DNA of 64,000 nucleotides from Acinetobacter radioresistens DSM 6976 = NBRC 102413 = CIP 103788 (lineage in GTDB: Bacteria > Pseudomonadota > Gammaproteobacteria > Pseudomonadales > Moraxellaceae), in assembly GCF_006757745.1 (NCBI RefSeq), contig NZ_AP019740.1:744001-808000 (forward strand), written 5' to 3'. Numbering within the stretch: position 1 is the stretch's first letter; every line of letters starts with the position of its first letter. Both the position numbers and the translations under genes were made by a program. Below the pieces are notes generated by a model. That model worked only from the letters and a program-made list of their open reading frames with translations, had not been told where the DNA came from and searched no databases. Positions 51,293 to 62,762 of the stretch are shown piece after piece.

Positions 51293-52225
51293 ATGGCGAG
51301 CAGCTTGCTTTTATTATTAGATGATATTGCCACAATTCTGGATGATGTCGCAGTCATGAGTAAAATGGCTGCAAAAAAAACCGCAGGGGTGCTAGGTGAT
51401 GACTTGGCTTTAAATGCCCAGCAAGTCAGTGGTGTCCGTTCAGATCGGGAATTGCCAGTGGTCTGGAGCGTAGCAAAAGGCTCATTTGTGAATAAAGTTA
51501 TTCTAGTACCTTTAGCGTTGCTTATCAGTGTAGTTGCTCCATGGTTAATTAGCCCATTGTTAATGATTGGTGGCTTATTCTTGTGCTATGAAGGTATAGA
51601 AAAAGTTTTGCATTCACTACAGCGTAAAAAGCCACATAGTCCTGAAGAAGCAGTTGCCAAGCTCGAACAGGATGAGATTGATTTGCATGCCTATGAAAAA
51701 GATAAAGTCAAAGGTGCAATTCGAACAGATTTTATTCTTTCTGCTGAAATTGTAGTAATTAGCTTGGGTACAGTTGCAGCAGCCAGTTTTATGACTAAAG
51801 TTACAGTACTAAGTATTATCGCTATTGTAATGACTATAGGCGTGTATGGACTGGTAGCCATGATCGTAAAAATTGATGACTTGGGCCTGCATTTGACTGA
51901 ACAGGTTTCAAATTTTAAACAGCGTATTGGTCAGGCTCTTTTGAGCTTTGCCCCGATTTTGATGAAGACTTTATCAATCGTCGGTACCATTGCTATGTTT
52001 CTGGTCGGGGGAGGCATTATTAATCATGCTGTTCCTCTAATACATCATTTTACTGAAGATACTGTTGATCATGTTGAACTGATTCCTACTTTGGGGCATA
52101 TCGTAGGAGCAATTACACCAACTTTAATAAATTTGGGAATCGGCATAGTAGCGGGTTTTATTGTTCTGCTTTTAGTCAGTGGAGTTAAAAAAATCTGGCC
52201 AAAATCTAAACAGAAATCTGCTTAA
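51293..52225 (+). CDS. DUF808 (YedI-family) membrane protein
   Basis: 310 residues. The N-terminal signature [38 protein letters not shown] is split here as [19 protein letters not shown] and [17 protein letters not shown], which define the DUF808 family. Five to six hydrophobic helices follow. It is an inner-membrane protein of unknown function. The metallopeptidase gene follows 45 bp later on the same strand. Confidence 0.88.
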   Translation: MASSLLLLLDDIATILDDVAVMSKMAAKKTAGVLGDDLALNAQQVSGVRSDRELPVVWSVAKGSFVNKVILVPLALLISVVAPWLISPLLMIGGLFLCYEGIEKVLHSLQRKKPHSPEEAVAKLEQDEIDLHAYEKDKVKGAIRTDFILSAEIVVISLGTVAAASFMTKVTVLSIIAIVMTIGVYGLVAMIVKIDDLGLHLTEQVSNFKQRIGQALLSFAPILMKTLSIVGTIAMFLVGGGIINHAVPLIHHFTEDTVDHVELIPTLGHIVGAITPTLINLGIGIVAGFIVLLLVSGVKKIWPKSKQKSA

Positions 52226-52270
52226 GCTATCAGCTTTTGCGACATCGTAATAATAGGGAAGGGGTAAACT

Positions 52271-53170
52271 ATGCGTTGGAAAGGTCGCCGTGTCAGTACT
52301 AATCTGGAAGATCGCCGGGGTGGAGGCGGAGCAAAAGCAGGGGGTATCAGTATATTAGGTCTGATTGTTGCCTTTGTCGCCTGGAAGTTTTTTGGTGTAG
52401 ATCCGCAGCAGGCTTATCAGGCAACAAAACAGGTAACCGCCGGACAGCAGGTAGAAAGCGTCGGCCTGGAAAATCCAACGCCCCAGCAGCAAGAAGCCGC
52501 AGATTTTGTCGGGACTGTTCTTGCTGATACCGAAGACACCTGGCAGGCAATTTTTCAGGAGCAGGGGCAAAATTATACCCCTCCTAAACTGGTCTTGTTC
52601 AGTGGCGTGGTTAATTCACGTTGTGGTACTGCACAGGCGGCAATGGGGCCATTTTATTGTCCAGCTGACCAAAAAGTTTACATAGATACCAGTTTCTTTA
52701 AAGATATGCGCCAGCAGATGGGAATTTCTGGTGAGCAGAACCAGACAGAACTCTCTCGACAAGACCAAGCCGGAGACTTTGCTCAGGCTTATGTAATTGC
52801 ACACGAAGTGGGTCACCATGTACAGAACCTGTTAGGTATCTCTTCTCAAGTGCAACAGGCTCGCAGCCGTGCTAGTCAAGTACAAGGAAATCAGCTTTCA
52901 GTCCGGCAAGAGCTTCAAGCAGACTGTTTGGCCGGAGTGTGGGCACATCATAACCAGCAGCGTACCCAGTTTCTAGAGCAGGGTGATGTTCAGGAAGCAA
53001 TGGATGCTGCCCATAAAATTGGTGATGACTATTTGCAAAAAAGTGCAACTGGACAAGTTGTACCTGATAGCTTTACGCATGGAACCAGTGCACAACGTAT
53101 GCAGTGGTTCCAGACCGGCTTGAAGAGTGGTGATCTTAACCGGTGCGATACTTTTAACCAGCCAGTTTAA
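52271..53170 (+). CDS. YpfJ-type neutral zinc metallopeptidase
   Basis: 299 residues. Seen: the start MRWKGRRVSTNLEDRRGGG, one membrane helix (about 24-43), and the zincin motif HEVGHHVQ with H178, E179 and H182. QELQADCLAGVWAH, containing the likely third ligand, follows. C-terminal FTHGTSAQRMQWFQTGL is typical of the putative neutral zinc metallopeptidase family (YpfJ). The catalytic domain is probably periplasmic. Substrate unknown. Confidence 0.9.
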   Translation: MRWKGRRVSTNLEDRRGGGGAKAGGISILGLIVAFVAWKFFGVDPQQAYQATKQVTAGQQVESVGLENPTPQQQEAADFVGTVLADTEDTWQAIFQEQGQNYTPPKLVLFSGVVNSRCGTAQAAMGPFYCPADQKVYIDTSFFKDMRQQMGISGEQNQTELSRQDQAGDFAQAYVIAHEVGHHVQNLLGISSQVQQARSRASQVQGNQLSVRQELQADCLAGVWAHHNQQRTQFLEQGDVQEAMDAAHKIGDDYLQKSATGQVVPDSFTHGTSAQRMQWFQTGLKSGDLNRCDTFNQPV

Positions 53171-53183
53171 GGCAGTTAAAAGA

Positions 53184-53223
53184 ATTATTGAGTACAGAAA
53201 AGATTATTACTGTACTCAATAAT
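53184..53223. terminator. long hairpin between convergent genes
   Basis: A 14-bp perfect stem (arms ATTATTGAGTACAG and its complement) with a 12-base loop between the metallopeptidase gene and the convergent membrane-protein gene. Short T tracts on both sides suggest a shared terminator. Confidence 0.7.
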
Positions 53224-53781
53224 CTATTTTGTTAAAAAACTGCGAAAATTTTTCAAGATACGAATACTTGAAATTAATGCAATGATCGTAAACAGAAAAA
53301 CTCCTAATAAGTAATATTTAAGGGCAGACATATCCTGTTGATAGAAATTAATCACTTGTTGTTGTGTTAAGGTTAAGTTGCTTGGCATGTTAGTCTGAGT
53401 ATCTACATAGTTTATAGACTGAATATATTGATAAGGGCCAATAATTTGTAGAACTGCTTTTCGAACTTCTCTATATGGACTTTTATCATAGCCAGAAAGA
53501 CAGAGCGTAGTCTGATAATGCTCACAACTGATTTTACTGATATATCCTTTGCCTTTTAAAACAATAAAAATTGCTCGATCTGGCTTTTGGCTGTTAGACA
53601 GGAGCAGATAAGACTGTTGATTGCTTGAAACCAGCTCAATCTGTTGGCGGTACTCTAGCCACGTATTCGCCTGTGCCAGTGTGTTGAATTTGCTGTAACA
53701 GGTCAGTAATAGTGCCAGAGTTACAGTAAAAATGATTAAAGCCAGGATAAGACGAAAAATGAATTTTAAAGATTGATGCAT
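53224..53781 (-). CDS. membrane protein of unknown function
   Basis: 185 residues. One hydrophobic helix near the N-terminus (about 8-28), a soluble central part of about 120 residues with two Cys (CEHYQTTLC), and a second helix near the C-terminus (about 153-172). It is probably an inner-membrane protein with the middle part in the periplasm. I recognise no family. Convergent with the metallopeptidase gene, divergent from the antiporter gene. Confidence 0.68.
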   Translation of the reverse strand: MHQSLKFIFRLILALIIFTVTLALLLTCYSKFNTLAQANTWLEYRQQIELVSSNQQSYLLLSNSQKPDRAIFIVLKGKGYISKISCEHYQTTLCLSGYDKSPYREVRKAVLQIIGPYQYIQSINYVDTQTNMPSNLTLTQQQVINFYQQDMSALKYYLLGVFLFTIIALISSIRILKNFRSFLTK

Positions 53782-53833
53782 GAAAAGAAATATACAGCCA
53801 GTATTTATGAGAAATATTATTATAGTTTGAAAT

Positions 53834-53939
53834 GATCTGGAAACGGCAAAAGCCGAATTGTTTATGCGAGAACCAGGTCTATTTAAAATGAAATAAAATT
53901 ATCCATGACCTACCCCTAGAAATGGGAGTAAAATTCCCA
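53834..53939. other. structured region upstream of the antiporter gene
   Basis: Arms GATCTGG and CCAGGTC (53834-53840, 53873-53879) enclose a small hairpin CGGC-AAAA-GCCG. Downstream is another hairpin TGGGA / TCCCA (53923-53939). The region could be a leader of the Na+/H+ antiporter gene (plus) or the promoter region of the membrane-protein gene (minus). It does not match a riboswitch class that I know. Confidence 0.35.
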
Positions 53940-54025
53940 GTTAAGAGTTTTATAACTGATATTCATCTAGAAGTGACTGATTGGATGCGTTTTAAGAAAG
54001 CCAGCAGTTATATTCAAGGATTCGC

Positions 54026-55525
54026 ATGGGCAATTTTTTTCTTCTTCAAGCTTTAACGGTTATTTTTGCACTTTCAATCGCAACTACAATTTTTAATAAA
54101 CGTATTTTAGACTTTCCTCAGGCGATTGGTGTGCCAATTGTCTCGGCAGTTTTTGTATTTATTTTGCAGTGGGGTGCGAGCTTACTTAATGGTAACCAGT
54201 TTATAGTCATTAATATTCATAATATTGAAGAAGCTGTACGCGGGATTGATTTCTACGACTTTCTTATTAATGGCGTAATCTGTTTTATCCTGACCTCGTC
54301 TGCGCTTAAATTTAAAATTTCTGACTTAAGAAGTCACTGGAAACCCATTGGAATTCTAGCCACGATTGCACTGGTAATCTGTGCTGTATTTTTCGGTGGC
54401 ATCCTTTATGGTTTTCAGGCATTAATTGGAAATCCGGTCCCTATTTTAGTCTTGCTGTTATTGGGATCTGCTTTAGGTGCAACAGATCCAATCGGAGTTA
54501 AAGGGGTGTTAAGTTCAGTTAGAGCACCTCATCATTTGATTGTGAAACTCGAAGGTGAGTCACTGTTTAATGATGCAATGTGTATCGCCGTCTTCATGAC
54601 TTTACTGAATGTATTACAAGGCGAACATTTTACCTTATTGGGCACATTAGAAAATTTTCTCTATGAAATTGTGGTAGCTGTAATTATCGGTTGGGGGTTC
54701 GGTTTAGGAATTTTACGCTTATTGCGCGGCAAGCATGAAATGGAGTCCCTGATCCTGACAACTGCGCTGCTGGCCTGCGGTTCTTACCTGGTTGCCCTGT
54801 TTGCTCATGCTTCTGCACCAATTGCTTGTGTTATTGGTGGTCTCATTGTTGGGAATAAATGGAAAGAAATCCTGCATGATCGTGAAATTCGTGAAGTAAA
54901 TCACTTTTGGCATACTGTAGAAGGCATTATTAATTCATTTCTGTTTACATTAATCGGATTGGAGCTGTTCATTCTGGACTTGAGTAGTAGCATGATCCTT
55001 GGAGGAATATTTGCATTTTTTGCCCTGCATATTTCACGGTTTGCCGCAAATTTCTTATCTTTCGCCTTTTTCCCATCTTTTCGCAAAAAGAGTTATAACG
55101 GTAGCTTAACCATTTTATCGTGGGGAGGAGTGCGGGGTGGTATTTCACTGGCACTCATATTAGCTGTGGCTAATATTCCACAACTACGTGAATATAGCAG
55201 TATTTTGATTGGCTATACTTTCATTAGTGTATTGCTTTCAGGTGTGGTTTGCGGTTTAGGACTACCAGCCGTTATGAATGCTTTTTACTATAATCCAAAT
55301 GAAGAGACTCAAGGCTTTAAAGGATGGTATCAACGTTTATGCCACAAAATGAATCGTAAAGGTTTTAAATATATTGTAGGAGAAGATGCGAATGGTAATG
55401 AAACCATTACTGTGTATCAGCCCGAGGAAATAATGGACCAGAAAACTGATGATGGCATCGCGGCTGTCCATCATCCGATAAAAGCACAAGAAGTCAAACG
55501 TCTGGAAAGTCCTGATAATTTTTAA
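54026..55525 (+). CDS. CPA1-type Na+(or K+)/H+ antiporter
   Basis: 499 residues with about 12 membrane helices and a polar C-terminal tail of about 80 residues. Seen: the ion-binding motif ATDPIGVKGVLS, EGESLFNDAMCIAVFMTLL, and GGVRGGISLALILAVA, all standard in NhaP/CPA1 exchangers. The exact cation cannot be told. It is likely a single-gene unit; the 395-bp gap after it leads to the adhesin gene. Confidence 0.88.
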   Translation: MGNFFLLQALTVIFALSIATTIFNKRILDFPQAIGVPIVSAVFVFILQWGASLLNGNQFIVINIHNIEEAVRGIDFYDFLINGVICFILTSSALKFKISDLRSHWKPIGILATIALVICAVFFGGILYGFQALIGNPVPILVLLLLGSALGATDPIGVKGVLSSVRAPHHLIVKLEGESLFNDAMCIAVFMTLLNVLQGEHFTLLGTLENFLYEIVVAVIIGWGFGLGILRLLRGKHEMESLILTTALLACGSYLVALFAHASAPIACVIGGLIVGNKWKEILHDREIREVNHFWHTVEGIINSFLFTLIGLELFILDLSSSMILGGIFAFFALHISRFAANFLSFAFFPSFRKKSYNGSLTILSWGGVRGGISLALILAVANIPQLREYSSILIGYTFISVLLSGVVCGLGLPAVMNAFYYNPNEETQGFKGWYQRLCHKMNRKGFKYIVGEDANGNETITVYQPEEIMDQKTDDGIAAVHHPIKAQEVKRLESPDNF

Positions 55526-55920
55526 AGGCAATTTGATATGCAGACTATTTTAAGAATAATAAAAATCAAGATACTAGATTGACTATTTTTAATAAATTTA
55601 TCCTAAGTGTTACCGTGTATTTCAGTGTTGTTTTTATGTAAAAAATGAAAATATTTCTTATTTACATATCTTTTTTTTATCTCTTTAAAACAATCACTTA
55701 ATAAAATAAAAAATATATGTATTTGATTTATATATTTTAACTTTAAAGCAGACTTGCTTACTCAACTTAATAAAAAACTTACTTGTTTCATGCTATCTAT
55801 TTATAAAGCTTATTAAATTTTCTAGGAAGAAAATAGTTACAAAGCAAAATCTAATAAAGCTAATTTTTAATAAAAAATTCAGGAAATTAGCTCCTCTAAT
55901 AATATGTAAGGAAGAATATA
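55526..55920. other. AT-rich intergenic region before the adhesin gene
   Basis: About 395 bp, extremely AT-rich, without a gene. It should carry the adhesin promoter, but I see no clear -35/-10 pair. The composition would suit silencing by H-NS-type proteins. The contrast with the GC-rich repeats that follow is sharp. Confidence 0.5.
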
Positions 55921-56640
55921 ATGGCGGATATTTCTATAATTTCAAAAGAAACAGCTCAGCAAGTAGAGCATATAGGTAATAGTTTTAAATTAGGGGAGCC
56001 TGTAGTTGTCGTTATTGATGTTGCTCCAGAGGAGGTAGCATCTATTGATCGTAGTGGAAATAACCTTACTATCACCTTGAAAAATGGTGAGCAAATTTAT
56101 ATAGAAAATTATTTTGCCGCTGATAATAGTCTGGTCTTTAAAAATGATCAGAATCAGCTTTTACTGGCTCAAGTTACTGATGCCAGTGGTGCAATATTAG
56201 ATCCAATTTCTTATTTAAACTTAGAAGAAGTCACACCACTTTTATATGGAGCAGAGAGTGAAGCTTTTGTTCCCTGGTTAGTTGGGGCAGTAGGAATAGG
56301 AGGATTGGCTGCAGCGGTAACCTCTACTAGCGATTCTTCCGATGATACAAGAAATGATATTACACCACCACAGAAACCAATTATTACTGAAAATAATGGT
56401 GATGGTTTAAGTGGTACAGGTGAAGCCGGCAGTACAGTAATTGTTAAAGATAGCCAAGGCAATCAGACTGAAATTAAGGTAGGAGAAGACGGCAAGTGGA
56501 GCATTGAGCCGAATCCGTTAAATGAAGGAGAACAGGGGACAATTGAAGCAGTAGATCCTGCTGGCAACAGTTCAGGACAATCTCCGGTTACAGGAGGCGA
56601 CCAAACTGTCCCACAAGCTACATTAGACACATTGTTAACA

Positions 56641-59600
56641 AATGACACCACCCCGGGCCTGAGTGGCACGGTAAATGACCCGGCAGCCCGGATTGAAGTC
56701 AGCATTAACGGCAGCACCTACCAGGCCATCAACAATGGCGACGGCAGCTGGAGCCTGGCTGACAACATCATCGCGGTCCTGCCGGAAGGCCTGATTAACG
56801 TAACCGTAACAGCCACCGATGCGGCGGGGAACCGCAGTGCAGTGACCGGCAGCATCCGCATTGATACCACCGCCCCGGCAGCACCGCTGCTGGATGCGGT
56901 CAATGCCACTGACCCGATCAGCGGCACGGCAGAGGCGGGTGCACGGATCGTGGTGACCTATCCGAACGGCACCACGGCCAGCACCGTAGCAGATGCTACG
57001 GGGAACTGGAGCGTGGCCAACCCGGGCAACCTGAGCGATGGCCAGCAGATCAGCGTGGTGGCCAGCGATGCGGCCGGCAACAGCTCGGCCCCGGCCAGCG
57101 CGACGGTTGATGCAGACATCACCGCACCTGAGGTCAGCCTGGATGCGCTGCTGAGCAATGACACCACCCCGGGCCTGAGCGGCACGGTGAATGACCCAGC
57201 AGCCCGGATTGAAGTCAGCATTAACGGCAGCACCTACCAGGCCATCAACAATGGCGACGGCAGCTGGAGCCTGGCCGACAACATCATCGCGGTCCTGCCG
57301 GAAGGCCTGATTAACGTAACCGTAACAGCCACCGATGCGGCGGGGAACCGCAGTGCAGTGACCGGCAGCATCCGCATTGATACCACCGCCCCGGCAGCAC
57401 CGCTGCTGGATGCGGTCAATGCCACTGACCCGATCAGCGGCACGGCAGAGGCGGGTGCGCGGATCGTGGTGACCTATCCGAACGGCACCACGGCCAGCAC
57501 CGTAGCAGATGCTGCGGGGAACTGGAGCGTGGCCAACCCGGGCAACCTGAGCGATGGCCAGCAGATCAGCGTGGTGGCCAGCGATGCGGCCGGCAACAGC
57601 TCGGCCCCGGCCAGCGCGACGGTTGATGCAGACATCACCGCACCTGAGGTCAGCCTGGATGCGCTGCTGAGCAATGACACCACCCCGGGCCTGAGCGGCA
57701 CGGTGAATGACCCAGCAGCCCGGATTGAAGTCAGCATTAACGGCAGCACCTACCAGGCCATCAACAATGGCGACGGCAGCTGGAGCCTGGCCGACAACAT
57801 CATCGCGGTCCTGCCGGAAGGCCTGATTAACGTAACCGTGACAGCCACCGATGCGGCGGGGAACCGCAGTGCAGTGACCGGCAGCATCCGCATTGATACC
57901 ACCGCCCCGGCAGCACCGCTGCTGGATGCGGTCAATGCCACTGACCCGATCAGCGGCACGGCAGAGGCGGGTGCGCGGATCCGTGGTGACCTATCCGAAC
58001 GGCACCACGGCCAGCACCGTAGCAGATGCTGCGGGGAACTGGAGCGTGGCCAACCCGGGCAACCTGAGCGATGGCCAGCAGATCAGCGTGGTGGCCAGCG
58101 ATGCGGCCGGCAACAGCTCGGCCCCGGCCAGCGCGACGGTTGATGCAGACATCACCGCACCTGAGGTCAGCCTGGATGCACTGCTGAGCAATGACACCAC
58201 CCCGGGCCTGAGTGGCACGGTGAATGACCCGGCAGCCCGGATTGAAGTCAGCATTAACGGCAGCACCTACCAGGCCATCAACAATGGCGACGGCAGCTGG
58301 AGCCTGGCTGACAACATCATCTCGGTCCTGCCGGAAGGCCTGATTAACGTAACCGTAACAGCCACCGATGCGGCGGGGAACCGCAGTGCAGTGACCGGCA
58401 GCATCCGCATTGATACCACCGCCCCGGCAGCACCGCTGCTGGATGCGGTCAATGCCACTGACCCGATCAGCGGCACGGCAGAGGCGGGTGCGCGGATCGT
58501 GGTGACCTATCCGAACGGCACCACGGCCAGCACCGTAGCAGATGCTACGGGGAACTGGAGCGTGGCCAACCCGGGCAACCTGAGCGATGGCCAGCAGATC
58601 AGCGTGGTGGCCAGCGATGCGGCCGGCAACAGCTCGGCCCCGGCCAGCGCGACGGTTGATGCAGACATCACCGCACCTGAGGTCAGCCTGGATGCACTGC
58701 TGAGCAATGACACCACCCCGGGCCTGAGTGGCACAGTGAATGACCCGACGGCCCGGATTGAAGTTAGCATTAACGGCAGCACCTACCAGGCCATCAACAA
58801 TGGCGACGGCAGCTGGAGCCTGGCCGACAACATCATCGCGGTCCTGCCGGAAGGCCTGATTAACGTAACCGTAACAGCCACCGATGCGGCGGGGAACCGC
58901 AGTGCAGTGACCGGCAGCATCCGCATTGATACCACCGCCCCGGCAGCACCGCTGCTGGATGCGGTCAATGCCACTGACCCGAATCAGCGGCACGGCAGAG
59001 GCGGGTGCGCGGATCGTGGTGACCTATCCGAACGGCACCACGGCCAGCACCGTGGCAGATGCTGCGGGGAACTGGAGCGTGGCCAACCCGGGCAACCTGA
59101 GCGATGGCCAGCAAATCAGCGTGGTGGCCAGCGATGCGGCCGGCAACAGCTCGGCCCCGGCCAGCGCGACGGTTGATGCAGACATCACCGCACCTGAGGT
59201 CAGCCTGGATGCGCTGCTGAGCAATGACACCACCCCGGGCCTGAGTGGCACGGTGAATGACCCGACGGCCCGGATTGAAGTCAGCATTAACGGCAGCACC
59301 TACCAGGCCATCAACAATGGCGACGGCAGCTGGAGCCTGGCTGACAACATCATCGCGGTCCTGCCGGAAGGCCTGATTAACGTAACCGTGACAGCCACCG
59401 ATGCGGCGGGGAACCGCAGTGCAGTGACCGGCAGCATCCGCATTGATACCACCGCCCCGGCAGCACCGCTGCTGGATGCGGTCAATGCCACTGACCCGAT
59501 CAGCGGCACGGCAGAGGCGGGTGCGCGGATCGTGGTGACCTATCCGAACGGCACCACGGCCAGCACCGTAGCAGATGCTGCGGGGAACTGGAGCGTGGCC

Positions 59601-60230
59601 AACCCGGGCAACCTGAGCGATGGCCAGCAGATCAGCGTGGTGGCCAGCGATGCGGCCGGCAACAGCTCGGCCCCGGCCAGCGCGACGGTTGATGCAGACA
59701 TCACCGCACCTGAGGTCAGCCTGGATGCACTGCTGAGCAATGACACCACCCCGGGCCTGAGTGGCACGGTAAATGACCCGGCAGCCCGGATTGAAGTCAG
59801 CATTAACGGCAGCACCTACCAGGCCATCAACAATGGCGACGGCAGCTGGAGCCTGGCTGACAACATCATCGCGGTCCTGCCGGAAGGCCTGATTAACGTA
59901 ACCGTAACAGCCACCGATGCGGCGGGGAACCGCAGTGCAGTGACCGGCAGCATCCGCATTGATACCACCGCCCCGGCAGCACCGCTGCTGGATGCGGTCA
60001 ATGTCACTGACCCGATCAGCGGCACGGCAGAGGCGGGTGCACGGATCGTGGTGACCTATCCGAACGGCACCACGGCCAGCACCGTGGCAGATGCTACGGG
60101 GAACTGGAGCGTGGCCAACCCGGGCAACCTGAGCGATGGCCAGCAAATCAGCGTGGTGGCCAGCGATGCGGCCGGCAACAGCTCGGCCCCGGCCAGCGCG
60201 ACGGTTGATGCAGACATTACAGCTCCAAGT
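56641..60230 (+). repeat. seven tandem 516-bp units inside the adhesin gene
   Basis: Units begin (at NDTTPGLSGTVN) at 56641, 57157, 57673, 58190, 58706, 59223 and 59739. Spacing is 516 bp except for two 517-bp steps that hold the extra bases. Units differ by only a few bases, mostly silent. Each encodes two Ig-like domains, ending IDTTAP and VDADITAP. They are much richer in G and C than any other part of the window. Confidence 0.95.
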
Positions 60231-61204
60231 TTAGAATTTATAGTAATCATTAATGCTGATGGCAGCGCGACTCTCAGCGGTACCACCGAACCGGGCACCA
60301 GTGTAATCGTACAGGGTCCGGATGGAGCAGCAGTGCCGGTCAATGTGGCACCAGATGGCAGCATCAGTGGCAGCATTGCCGCGCCAGCTCTCGCCGGTAA
60401 CTACACCGCCACCGCAACCGATATCAATGGCAACACTGCCACCGATACCGCGACTGCAACAGATAGCACGCCACCGGCGGTAGAGCTGAATGTGGTAATC
60501 AATGCTGATGGCAGTGCCACTCTCAGCGGTACCACCGAACCGGGCACCAGTGTAATCGTACAGGGTCCGGATGGAGCAGCAGTGCCGGTCAATGTGGCAC
60601 CAGATGGCAGCATCAGTGGCAGCATTGCCGCGCCGGCTCTTGCCGGTAGCTACAGCGCCACCGCAACCGATATTAATGGCAACACTGCCACCGATACCGC
60701 GACTGCAACAGATAGCACGCCACCGGCGGTAGAGCTGAATGTGGTGATCAATACCGATGGCAGTGCCACTCTCAGCGGTACCACCGAACCGGGTGCCAGT
60801 GTAACCGTACAGGGTCCGGATGGAGCAGCAGTGCCGGTCACAGTGGCGCCAGATGGCAGCATCAGTGGCAGCATTGCCGCGCCAGCTCTTGCCGGTAACT
60901 ATACCGCCACCGCGACCGATATTAATGGCAACACTGCCACCGATACCGCGACTGCAACAGATAGCACGCCACCGGCGGTAGAGCTGAATGTGGTGATCAA
61001 TACCGATGGCAGTGCCACTCTCAGCGGTACCACCGAACCGGGTGCCAGTGTAACGGTACGGGGCCCGGATGGAGCAGCAGTGCCGGTCACTGTGACGCCA
61101 GATGGCAGCATCAGTGGCAGCATTGCCGCGCCAGCTCTCGCCGGTAACTATACCGCCACCGCGACCGATATTAATGGCAACACTGCCACCGATACTGCGA
61201 CTGC
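60231..61204 (+). repeat. four 249-bp units inside the adhesin gene
   Basis: 83-residue units (ELNVVINADGSATLSGTTEP to TATDINGNTATDTATATDS). The last three start (at GTAGAGC) at 60480, 60729 and 60978; the first, at about 60231, has a diverged beginning. They differ from the 516-bp units in sequence and show more point differences. Confidence 0.9.
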
Positions 61205-61466
61205 AATAGATAATATTGCACCAATTCCTGGAAGCCTGAGTCTGGCAGATTTCTCCGATACAGGCATCAGCCTCTCTGATGGAATCAGTAATGACAATAC
61301 ATTTAATTTGACATTAACGGGTCAGGAAACAGGTTCTACCGTGGTCTACCAGATTTCTGCGGATGGCGGAAATACCTGGGTGGCAACAACAGCCGCACAG
61401 ACTGGAGTCGCAGATAACACCTATCAATACAGAGCTGTCGTGACTGATGTTAATGGCAACAGCAGT
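61205..61466 (+). repeat. 262-bp segment, first copy
   Basis: Encodes an Ig-like domain (IAPIPGSLSLADFSDTG to AVVTDVNGNSS). It is repeated, identical by eye, at 62501-62762, 1296 bp downstream. Confidence 0.9.
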
Positions 61467-62024
61467 GTCACAGATACAGTTAATGTCACTGTAGATACAG
61501 CTGCTCCAGATGCTCCTGAGCTTGATCCGGTTAACGTAACTGATCCGATTAGTGGAACAGCAGAAATTGGGGCTACTGTCACTGTTACCTTCCCAGATGG
61601 CACGATCGCTACCGCACTTGCAGATGAAAGTGGCAGCTGGAGTGTAGCTAACCCGGGTGGTCTTGCTAATGGTGATATTATTACTGCAATAGCAACAGAT
61701 CCTGCAGGGAATGCATCATTATCGGGTAGCGGTACAGTTTCAGCTGATATTACAGCGCCAGTGGTGGTGCTGGATGATAGTTCCAGCAGAGATAATACCC
61801 CACCGTTGAGTGGTACGGTTAATGATACTACCGCACGAATCGTGGTTACTCTCAATGGTACTGATTATGAAGCCGTAAATAACGGTGATGGCACCTGGAC
61901 TTTAGCAGATAATACTTTGCCGGTATTACAGGACGGGACATATAACCTTACTGTAAGAGCCATAGACCAGGCAGGTAATACGGGTACAGATACAGCAACT
62001 TTGACTATAGATACTATTACGACA

Positions 62025-62500
62025 GTAGAGCTGAATGTGGTGATCAATGCCGATGGCAGTGCCACTCTCAGCGGTACCACCGAACCGGGTGCCAGTGTAA
62101 CGGTACGGGGCCCGGATGGAGCAGCAGTGCCGGTCACTGTGACGCCAGATGGCAGCATCAGTGGCAGCATTGCTGCGCCAGCTCTCACCGGTAACTACAC
62201 CGCCACCGCGACCGATATTAATGGCAACACTGCCACCGATACCGCGACCGCAACAGATAGCACGCCACCAGCCGTAGAGCTGAATGTGGTGATCAATGCT
62301 GATGGCAGTGCCACTCTCAGCGGTACCACCGAACCGGGTGCCAGTGTAACCGTACGGGGCCCGGATGGAGCAGCAGTGCCGGTCACAGTGACGCCAGATG
62401 GCAGCATCAGTGGCAGCATTGCCGCGCCAGCTCTCGCCGGTAACTACACCGCCACCGCAACCGATATTAATGGCAACATTGCCACCGATACCGCGACTGC
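62025..62500 (+). repeat. two more 249-bp units
   Basis: Copies at 62025 and 62274, the second exactly 1296 bp after the unit at 60978. Together with the following 262-bp segment they show that a block of 249-bp unit plus 262-bp segment was duplicated as one piece. Confidence 0.9.
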
Positions 62501-62762
62501 AATAGATAATATTGCACCAATTCCTGGAAGCCTGAGTCTGGCAGATTTCTCCGATACAGGCATCAGCCTCTCTGATGGAATCAGTAATGACAATACATTT
62601 AATTTGACATTAACGGGTCAGGAAACAGGTTCTACCGTGGTCTACCAGATTTCTGCGGATGGCGGAAATACCTGGGTGGCAACAACAGCCGCACAGACTG
62701 GAGTCGCAGATAACACCTATCAATACAGAGCTGTCGTGACTGATGTTAATGGCAACAGCAGT
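62501..62762 (+). repeat. 262-bp segment, second copy
   Basis: Second copy of 61205-61466. The two copies diverge right after it (VTDTVNVTVDTAAP after the first, ITNAVGVTIDTITT after the second), which marks the duplication edge. Confidence 0.9.

Noticed and set aside
53855..53875. dif-like half-site (TTCTCGCATAA on the minus strand)
   Set aside because: Only a partial XerC-type half is present; no XerD half-site follows at the right distance.
57950..60146. Long minus-strand open frames (347 and 393 codons) across the adhesin repeats
   Set aside because: The repeat length is a multiple of three and the DNA is GC-rich, so any frame open in one unit stays open in all. They have no ribosome sites and read as repeated low-complexity Arg/Ala/Gly-rich sequence.
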